From Photobacterium lutimaris (GTDB lineage: Bacteria; Pseudomonadota; Gammaproteobacteria; Enterobacterales; Vibrionaceae), in contig NZ_PYMH01000001.1 in NCBI RefSeq assembly GCF_003025555.1, positions 620,001 to 684,000 on the forward strand: a stretch of 64,000 nucleotides of DNA, written 5' to 3'. This document shows, one piece after another, positions 58,117-64,000 of this stretch. The number at the start of each line of letters is the position of its first letter. The stretch's first letter is position 1. Position numbers and translations under genes: made by a program. Under the pieces are notes generated by a model. It made no database searches, was not told where the DNA came from, and was given only the letters and a program-made list of their open reading frames with translations.

Positions 58117-58247
58117 AAAAGCAGTTTTCTGGCTTAAATGCCTGAATATAAGGCTAATCTAAACATGTTTTTTGCGATAGGGCAAATGTGTTTGGAATAA
58201 AATGAGGGGGGGAGGAGGAGAAAAATGACAGAATGAAGAGGAAGAAG

Positions 58248-58268
58248 GGCAGCCAAGGTATGGCTGCC
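58248..58268 (-). terminator. Hairpin after the PhnA-like gene
   Basis: GGCAGCCA-TACCT-TGGCTGCC on the minus strand, followed by a C/T-rich tract (CTTCTTCC). The plus strand between 58203 and 58248 is almost pure purine. Confidence 0.6.
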
Positions 58269-58275
58269 AATCGAA

Positions 58276-58848
58276 TTACATTTTTTTGCAGTATGCAGCG
58301 ATGATAACCATATTAGTACCAGCCGCTTTACCTGAAACGTGCAACGGGTTGTCGGTTAGGCGGATACCACGTACCGCGGTACCTTGTTTGATCACAAGGT
58401 TTGAGCCTTTTACTGGTAGATCTTTAATGATTGTAACGTTGTCACCAGCCTGAAGAGGTGTGCCGTTCACGTCAACGGTTTTAATCGCGTCAAGCTCAGC
58501 AAGGGCAATGCCTTTCTCTGCCCATTCGATCATGTCTTCTTCCATGTACAACATATCGAGTAAATCTTGCGCCCAAGTTTCTGAGGAAAGACGCTTTAGC
58601 AAACGGTAAGCCATGACCTGAACCGCAGGCTCTTGGCTCCACATGCTGTCGTTAAGGCAACGCCAGTGGTTTTGATCCAGAGTTTCAGCATCTTCGATTT
58701 CTGTACGACAAGTACCACATACCATCACACAGCTACCAGCTGTTTGATCAGGAGACGCTGGTACTTCATAAACGCTCAGGTTGTCTTCTGAACTACATAG
58801 TTCACATTTAGCGCCAGAGCGCTCTTTAACGATCGATTCAATGCTCAT
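58276..58848 (-). CDS. PhnA-like zinc-ribbon protein
   Basis: 190 residues from the ATG at 58848. Cysteine pairs K-C-E-L-C and V-C-G-T-C in the first 60 residues form a zinc ribbon. W-A-Q-D-L-L-D-M-L-Y-M follows. The C-terminal SH3-like barrel (about 125-190) has V-D-V-N-G-T-P-L-Q-A-G-D-N-V-T-I-I-K-D-L and V-K-G-S-N-L-V-I-K-Q-G-T-A-V-R-G-I, the PhnA core. PhnA proteins are not part of phosphonate breakdown proper; their function is unclear. It is longer than YjdM (about 110 residues), with an added N-terminal domain. Confidence 0.85.
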   Translation of the reverse strand: MSIESIVKERSGAKCELCSSEDNLSVYEVPASPDQTAGSCVMVCGTCRTEIEDAETLDQNHWRCLNDSMWSQEPAVQVMAYRLLKRLSSETWAQDLLDMLYMEEDMIEWAEKGIALAELDAIKTVDVNGTPLQAGDNVTIIKDLPVKGSNLVIKQGTAVRGIRLTDNPLHVSGKAAGTNMVIIAAYCKKM

Positions 58849-59102
58849 AGGAATATTCCATGGAAGTGTAATGGTGGATGTAACCATACAGGTGATTGTT
58901 CTGTTTATTATGCCACTTAAATCTGAGAAGAAAAGGAATCAAGATCAAGATCACATTATTTCACTTAATTACGAGTAAAAAACAGGCATTCAGAAAGTCG
59001 AAAGTGAATTTAATGCAATAAATATATATGAGTTGTTATTGTTTTGCGACTAAGATCAAAGAGCATATACAATGGCTTATAGAAATAATGATGGAATTAT
59101 CT

Positions 59103-59600
59103 ATGAATAAAGTATTTTTTTTACTACCGATACTGGCACTTTTAGGTTGTGACGATGAAGATGTGGTCAATACTGTTTCGGGTAATGCTGAAGTCTTTGC
59201 GATCACCGGCGCTGAGATAAATATGGCGGGTGAAGATGCAAAATATATTCAGATAGATAGCATAGAAAATAACTATAACATCACCTTGCCGGATGAGTTT
59301 CCAAGCGGTTCGGAAGCAACCTTAACGAGCAAGCTTGGTACATTGGCAATTGATATCGAAGATACCGACTGCGGTATTATTGATACTACTGGTGAGGTGT
59401 GTTTGGGGGCGGGGAGCTCTACGGTGTGTGTACCGGATGATGTTAGCAAACTTGGTATAAAACTCTTTACGATCGATATGGGAGATGTTAAACGCGCCTA
59501 TGATAATGGCTTCTATCCGAAGCTAGCAGCCGAGCTACTGGGTGACACATTTACTGATTTTGATATTGAGCGTGTCAGCTGTTCGAGCATAGGACTGTAG
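59103..59600 (+). CDS. Small lipoprotein, unknown family
   Basis: 165 residues from the ATG at 59103; the longer frame has no lipoprotein signal at its start. Lipobox A-L-L-G-C gives Cys16, with Asp at +2, which in enterobacteria retains lipoproteins in the inner membrane. The mature part is acidic, with four further cysteines (near 99, 108, 117, 160) that could make two disulfides. It is encoded 215 bases upstream of the secreted serine protease on the same strand. Not recognised. Confidence 0.65.
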   Translation: MNKVFFLLPILALLGCDDEDVVNTVSGNAEVFAITGAEINMAGEDAKYIQIDSIENNYNITLPDEFPSGSEATLTSKLGTLAIDIEDTDCGIIDTTGEVCLGAGSSTVCVPDDVSKLGIKLFTIDMGDVKRAYDNGFYPKLAAELLGDTFTDFDIERVSCSSIGL

Positions 59601-59815
59601 GTCGAACACGTTACTGTATTATTAGTGGAGCTATTAAAAGCGGGCCGGTCTCGTTTCTAATATTTATACATAGCTAAAACTCTTGAGTTGCTGTTGCATG
59701 ATTACGGATTCGTTTCTTTACATGCATCGCAAAAGATATTTTTGATATCAACGTTGTGTAATTATTTTTGTTAGCGTAATCAGAAGCATAAAATTACATC
59801 GCAGAGTTGATTAAA

Positions 59816-61036
59816 ATGAAAAAGCAGTGGTTTAAAGGACTAGCCTTGGTCCCTTTGTTTGTCGCAGGGGGAGGTTTTGCATCGGATATATCAAGTTATG
59901 TTGTCGGTGGTAAACCGGTTAAGCCAAGTGAGGATTATTCATGGATGGCTTCGGTGAGAAATACGACCCAGGATACGTCTCATTTTTGCGGTGGCAGCGT
60001 TGTTAACGAAAATTGGGTATTAACGGCGGCACATTGTGTCGTGCAGCCACAGGCTAGCGGAAAATACGGTGTTGTACCTCCTAATGAGTTAGCCGTAATG
60101 GTCGGCAGTCTCACCACCGAGGTCACCGAGCTAGCCCATCTTTATCCAGTAACTCATGTCGTTGTCTACCCGAAATATTCGCCAGATCCGGAGATTAAAG
60201 TCACGATCGGAAGCGATGGTTCAACCTCGATCGAAGTGCTTAGTCTCGCGCTGGATAACGATATCGCATTGCTCCGGATAAAAGGGAGTTTTCCAAGTGA
60301 TGCAATTTCACCGGTAACGCTGGCAACCAGTGATATGGCCAGTGATATTCAGAATCTGCTTGATGAGCAATGGGATGATACGATAAGACCTGAAAATGTA
60401 CTGGTATCAGGCTGGGGCTCGACGAATAAAGACGGAACCGGCATTGCTGATAGGTTGATGGCCGCTAAGCTTTCGTTTTTACCAACGACAGAGTGTTTTA
60501 ACCGGTTAGAGTTAGGTAACGATGCTCATTATATCTTAGACAGCCCTGCCAACCAGACCAAGGTCTGTGCTTTGCCGCCTGATCTTGTATTCGACCAAGA
60601 TGGTAATTCCGAAGGTTACGGGCCGGACTCATGTAAAGGGGATAGCGGAGGCCCGTTATTGGCAAAAGATCCCGATGATCGTTGGGTGCAGATTGGTGTG
60701 GTGAGCGGAGGCCCTCTGGGCAGTCCACTATGCGGGGCGTACCTTAGGCCGGGTTTCTATGCGCGGGTCGGCACATATTATGACTGGATAGAGCAAACTG
60801 TTGGTACCATACCTGATGCGCCGATATCAAATCCCGACTTTATTGGCGACGCCGACTCCGACGGTTCAGGTAGCGGCTCTGGCAAAGAGGACGAGGTTAA
60901 TAAAGACTGCAATCCGAATGTTGAAGGGATCAGTCCCAATAACTGTGCCCTTAAGAAAAGCGGTGGCGGTAGTACTACGCTCGTCTGGCTTGGTGTGTTA
61001 CTTGGCTTGGCCTTGTTGAGAAGGTCGAGAATTTAG
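59816..61036 (+). CDS. Secreted trypsin-like serine protease with GlyGly-CTERM sorting tail (Ves-like)
   Basis: 406 residues from the ATG at 59816. A signal peptide (about 1-22) and mature V-V-G-G-K are followed by the S1 domain. The triad is His73 in T-A-A-H-C, Asp149 in D-N-D-I-A-L-L, and Ser277 in C-K-G-D-S-G-G-P. Asp271 in the primary pocket predicts trypsin-like cleavage after Lys/Arg. A Ser/Gly linker leads to a C-terminal G-G-G-S plus hydrophobic helix plus R-R-S-R tail, a GlyGly-CTERM signal processed by rhombosortase after type II secretion. Relatives include the V. cholerae VesA/B/C proteases. RBS weak. Confidence 0.9.
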   Translation: MKKQWFKGLALVPLFVAGGGFASDISSYVVGGKPVKPSEDYSWMASVRNTTQDTSHFCGGSVVNENWVLTAAHCVVQPQASGKYGVVPPNELAVMVGSLTTEVTELAHLYPVTHVVVYPKYSPDPEIKVTIGSDGSTSIEVLSLALDNDIALLRIKGSFPSDAISPVTLATSDMASDIQNLLDEQWDDTIRPENVLVSGWGSTNKDGTGIADRLMAAKLSFLPTTECFNRLELGNDAHYILDSPANQTKVCALPPDLVFDQDGNSEGYGPDSCKGDSGGPLLAKDPDDRWVQIGVVSGGPLGSPLCGAYLRPGFYARVGTYYDWIEQTVGTIPDAPISNPDFIGDADSDGSGSGSGKEDEVNKDCNPNVEGISPNNCALKKSGGGSTTLVWLGVLLGLALLRRSRI

Positions 61037-61091
61037 AAAGGCTCTATGAAGGTAGGGCAGTAAGAAAGACTGTTTTTAGATAAAACAAACT

Positions 61092-61121
61092 GCCACCCCA
61101 GCTTGAGCAAAGCGGGGTGGC
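61092..61121 (-). terminator. Terminator for codBA
   Basis: GCCACCCC and GGGGTGGC with inner GCTT/AAGC. On the minus strand it is followed by a T-rich AGTTTGTTTTATC. Confidence 0.8.
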
Positions 61122-61129
61122 TGCTTTCG

Positions 61130-62416
61130 TCAACGGCGGAAAGTGACCGGCTCCTGGCCGTTACCTAGTTCTATGTGGGTAACAGCCGGTTGCGTTTCTG
61201 CAATCACTTTACCTGCTCTGACTGAGTAACGAACAGGTACCTGGCGGCGCACTGCATCAAAGCCGTTTTCAGCAGGAAGGATAAGCAAGTTACCCGGTTT
61301 GCCTAGTTCGATACCGTAGCGGTTTTGGATATTAAGCGTTGTGGCAGAGTTGGTGCTAATCAAGTCCAGAGATTGGTTGATTTGGTCGTAACCCATCACT
61401 TGGCAAACATGTAGCCCCATATGCAGGACCTGCATCATGTTGGCAGTACCGAGTGGATACCATGGGTCAAAAACATCATCATGGCCAAAGCAGACGTTGA
61501 TATCTGATGCCAGCATTTCTTTTACTCGGGTCACACCGCGACGTTTTGGGTAGTCATCAAAGCGGCCCTGCAGGTGAATGTTGACCAGTGGATTAGCAAC
61601 AAAGCTGATACCAGACATTTTCAGAAGTCGGAACAATCGAGACGCGTAGGCACCGTTGTATGAGTGCATGGCTGTGGTGTGGCTAGCCGTTACCTTCTCA
61701 CCCATTTCGAATTTATGCGCCAGTGCGGCCAGGGTTTCCACAAAGCGTGATTGCTCATCATCGATTTCATCACAATGAACGTCAATAAGGCAATCGTACT
61801 TACGCGCCAATTCGAACACATAGTGCAGAGACTCTACGCCATATTCGCGGGTAAACTCGAAATGCGGGATTGCGCCGATGACGTCCGCTCCCAGTTTGAC
61901 CGCTTCTTCCAGCAGTTCCTTACCGTTAGGGTAGGACAAAATACCTTCTTGCGGAAAAGCCACAATCTGAATATCAACCCACTCTTTCATTTCTTCACGC
62001 ACTTCAAGCATGGCCTTGAGTGCGATAAGTGTTGGGTCGGATACATCAACATGAGTACGTACATGCTGTACACCATTAGCGATTTGCCATTTTAGTGTCT
62101 GTTTGGCGCGTGTTTTCACATCCTCAATAGAAAGCATGGACTTACGTTCCGCCCAGCGCTCGATACCCTCGAACAAGGTACCTGATATGTTCCAGCTAGG
62201 CTCACCCGCAGTTTGGGTTGTATCTAAATGGATATGAGGCTCACAGAACGGTGCTACAGCCATGCCGCCTTCACCGTCAAGGACATGGCCAGTAAAGTCA
62301 ATCTGCTCATTCATTGGTATGATTGAGTGAAATATACCGTCGTTAATCAGAATCTGATGCAGGCCATCCTTGCCTTTGAGAGTGATGTTTTTTATTAGCA
62401 TATTTGAGGTTTGCAT
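61130..62416 (-). CDS. codA: CodA, cytosine deaminase
   Basis: 428 residues from the ATG at 62416 with AAGGA upstream; the upstream open frame lies within codB and is discarded. E-P-H-I-H-L-D (metal His pair), H-C-D-E (His and catalytic Glu), S-H-T-T-A-M-H (His) and G-H-D-D-V (metal Asp) follow E. coli CodA closely over most of the length. Cytosine is converted to uracil and ammonia. It follows codB after 11 bases. Confidence 0.96.
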   Translation of the reverse strand: MQTSNMLIKNITLKGKDGLHQILINDGIFHSIIPMNEQIDFTGHVLDGEGGMAVAPFCEPHIHLDTTQTAGEPSWNISGTLFEGIERWAERKSMLSIEDVKTRAKQTLKWQIANGVQHVRTHVDVSDPTLIALKAMLEVREEMKEWVDIQIVAFPQEGILSYPNGKELLEEAVKLGADVIGAIPHFEFTREYGVESLHYVFELARKYDCLIDVHCDEIDDEQSRFVETLAALAHKFEMGEKVTASHTTAMHSYNGAYASRLFRLLKMSGISFVANPLVNIHLQGRFDDYPKRRGVTRVKEMLASDINVCFGHDDVFDPWYPLGTANMMQVLHMGLHVCQVMGYDQINQSLDLISTNSATTLNIQNRYGIELGKPGNLLILPAENGFDAVRRQVPVRYSVRAGKVIAETQPAVTHIELGNGQEPVTFRR

Positions 62417-62427
62417 CTTAATTGTCC

Positions 62428-63669
62428 TTACACGTTGCTTACACAAGCATTGGCTTCGCGATTTAGCACCGGATTGAGAATAAGGTAACTGATAGCGCCA
62501 CCTAGTACCGCATTGATTGGAACTACGCCAGGCAAGAGATGGCCGGCTGCGACACCAACAGCAACACCGATAATTGCGGCCCAGTTTACTGTTTTGAATT
62601 CGGCATTTGCGAAATCCTTGTAACGATGACGGTTTTTCAAGAAATCTGCAATGATAATCCCGCCAATAGGAGGGATAGCCGCCGACAAGAAGGTTAACCA
62701 ACCAACAAAGTTATTGTATAGCCAAAGTGCGCACAGAGTACCAATTAGACCGTTAGCCATTGAAAGGTACTTACTCGGTAAGCCCGTTACGTTTGAGAAA
62801 CCAAGGCCAGAAGCATAAAGCGCATTATCGTTGGTCGTCCAGATGTTTAAGCCAAGAACAATAACCGCAGGAATGAGTAATCCTTGTGCGATCATCACTT
62901 CAGAGATATCGGACTGGCCGGTTGCTGCAGCACCAGCAGCTCCGAAGATGAACATCAGAGAATTACCGATAAAAAAGGCTGTCATGGTCACCATGACGGC
63001 GCCCATGGGTCTTTTACCAAAGCGAACAAAATCGGCAGTCAGCGTACCTGCTGAAACGAAGGAGCCAACAACCAATGCCAGTGCTGTCGAAAATTCGATA
63101 GGGTTTTCAGGTGTAATGGCTTTAAGGCCGTCGATGCCTCCGGTACTGCCGACTGCTTCGAAGACAGAGTAACCACCAAGAAGAGCAATAGCGGGTACCG
63201 CAATAGCAGAGAGTATCATTAGCGCCGCGATACCAAAGTAAACGGTCGCTGTCATCAACAGGCCAGAGATCAGAATAAGAATATTGGTGTCTATGCCTGT
63301 CGCTTTATGAACTGGAATCGCGAACATGGCAACACCAACGCCGAACCAACCGACCTGTGTACCGCCAAGAAGTAAAGAAGGAAGCCAGGAGCCTTTAGAG
63401 CCAAAAGAGAATCGAGCAAGAAGGTGGGTAGATAGACCAGATGAAGCGCCGATGTAGCCGAGAAATGAAGTGTAAATACCGAGGATTAAGTTACCAATAA
63501 GAACAGCGAGGAAGAAGTCATCATAGGAGAGTCCGGTTCCCAATGTGCCTCCTGTCCACATACTGGCTGAAAAGAAGGTCAGACCTAACATCACCATTGT
63601 AAGTGAAGCCACTCCTTTGCGTGCCTCCTGCGGCACAGCCCCTAGACTGTAATTGTTATCTCCAGCCAT
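62428..63669 (-). CDS. codB: CodB, cytosine permease
   Basis: 413 residues with about 12 membrane spans of the NCS1 family. Y-S-L-G-A-V-P near the N terminus, [16 protein letters not shown] and W-T-T-N-D-N-A-L-Y are typical of CodB. It imports cytosine with Na+ or proton coupling. First gene of codBA. TGAGGTGTATCA lies before the ATG. Confidence 0.95.
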   Translation of the reverse strand: MAGDNNYSLGAVPQEARKGVASLTMVMLGLTFFSASMWTGGTLGTGLSYDDFFLAVLIGNLILGIYTSFLGYIGASSGLSTHLLARFSFGSKGSWLPSLLLGGTQVGWFGVGVAMFAIPVHKATGIDTNILILISGLLMTATVYFGIAALMILSAIAVPAIALLGGYSVFEAVGSTGGIDGLKAITPENPIEFSTALALVVGSFVSAGTLTADFVRFGKRPMGAVMVTMTAFFIGNSLMFIFGAAGAAATGQSDISEVMIAQGLLIPAVIVLGLNIWTTNDNALYASGLGFSNVTGLPSKYLSMANGLIGTLCALWLYNNFVGWLTFLSAAIPPIGGIIIADFLKNRHRYKDFANAEFKTVNWAAIIGVAVGVAAGHLLPGVVPINAVLGGAISYLILNPVLNREANACVSNV

Positions 63670-64000
63670 TGATACACCTCAAACGTCATTAAAATAATAG
63701 TTCTGTTTTACAGTTAAACGGCGCGTATTTTAGTGGATAAAATACTGCTGTCAATTGTATTTTTTCGCTCCTTTGTTTTTTTAAGTTTGGTGCTGTTATT
63801 TTTAATTAATAATCAGTGACTTACCATTTGTTGCTTTCATTCGTATTAAGCTTGGCAAACGTTTTTATGGGGGTGTGGTTATGTATAAGGTGGAGGAAAT
63901 AAAGGTTATATTCTAATTGTCTAGGTTGTGTGTGTTTTTGGAGTGTGTGAAAGATTGTAGAGAGTATGAAAACGATTTCTTTTGATGTTTGGTAACTATG
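63670..64000. promoter_or_regulatory. codB upstream region with PurR-like core
   Basis: No gene is seen. At 63852-63867 GCAAACGTTT forms the perfect centre of a PurR box, but the outer positions do not match (11 of 16 in total). codBA is PurR-controlled in E. coli, so the site is plausible but its distance (about 180 bases) is large. Confidence 0.4.

Noticed and set aside
62417..62701. 95-residue N-terminal extension of the codA frame
   Set aside because: It lies inside codB on the same strand, lacks homology to CodA, and the ATG at 62416 has a good ribosome-binding site.
1..64000. Search for tRNA/rRNA genes, CRISPR arrays, transposases, integrases or toxin-antitoxin pairs
   Set aside because: None seen; no protein with transposase, integrase, Cas or toxin motifs and no regular repeat-spacer pattern.

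Overview
The window is about 64 kb of ordinary-looking chromosome from a marine gamma-proteobacterium of the family Vibrionaceae. A Photobacterium- or Vibrio-like genome fits best. The grounds are the malT / malP-malQ-glgB order, DUF3389, a GlyGly-CTERM trypsin, several chemoreceptors and a REC-GGDEF protein, frequent TTG/GTG starts, and a dispersed TATACCCAAG palindrome. The maltose block order is one I associate with the second chromosome of Vibrio, but the replicon cannot be proven from here. I see no rRNA, tRNA, CRISPR array, insertion sequence, prophage or defence island.

Layout. 1-1.65 kb: end of a RimK-type operon (retropepsin-like zinc protease, rimK, and a decayed aspartoacylase/desuccinylase). 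1.9-4.5 kb: molybdate transporter modABC behind a perfect ModE palindrome. 5-9.8 kb: a CAP-domain lipoprotein, a GT2 glycosyltransferase, an overlapping M14 peptidase/hydrolase pair, a small membrane protein with a perfect CRP site, and a DUF4336 protein. 9.8-20 kb: maltodextrin and glycogen block, with malT divergent from malP-malQ-glgB and MalT boxes between them. 20-34 kb: two chemoreceptors, a START-domain/GT2 pair, an outer-membrane protein, an ABC-class ATPase, a PepSY/response regulator/histidine kinase operon and an acyl-CoA ligase. 34-38.5 kb: TetR and LysR (HypT-like) regulators and a deaminase/purine permease operon with a PurR box. 38.5-45 kb: M48 protease, YdiI-like thioesterase with DUF3389, an APH-fold kinase, a lipoprotein that looks like a second member of the RimK-associated protease family, DUF2797 and an orphan lipoprotein. 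45-49 kb: cis/trans fatty-acid isomerase (cti) and a ToxR-like membrane regulator. 50-54 kb: REC-GGDEF, YceH, GIY-YIG, YaeQ and a DUF218 protein. 53.8-58.1 kb: TPP-riboswitch-controlled thiamin pyrimidine salvage operon thiD-thiZ-thiX-thiY-tenA. 58.3-64 kb: PhnA-like protein, a small lipoprotein, a GlyGly-CTERM trypsin-like protease and codBA.

Functionally the window is rich in scavenging systems (molybdate, maltodextrin, purine, cytosine, HMP). Each is under a recognisable cis signal: ModE box, MalT/CRP boxes, PurR box or TPP riboswitch. Cell-envelope genes form the second theme (six lipoproteins, Cti, GT2/START, M48, GlyGly-CTERM protease). No radically new multi-gene system stands out. The best leads are the degenerate second PF05618 lipoprotein, the deletion-bearing aspartoacylase beside rimK, the GT2-START couple, the M14-hydrolase couple, the Cti/ToxR-like neighbourhood, and the nested palindrome with a perfect CRP site at 8.9 kb.
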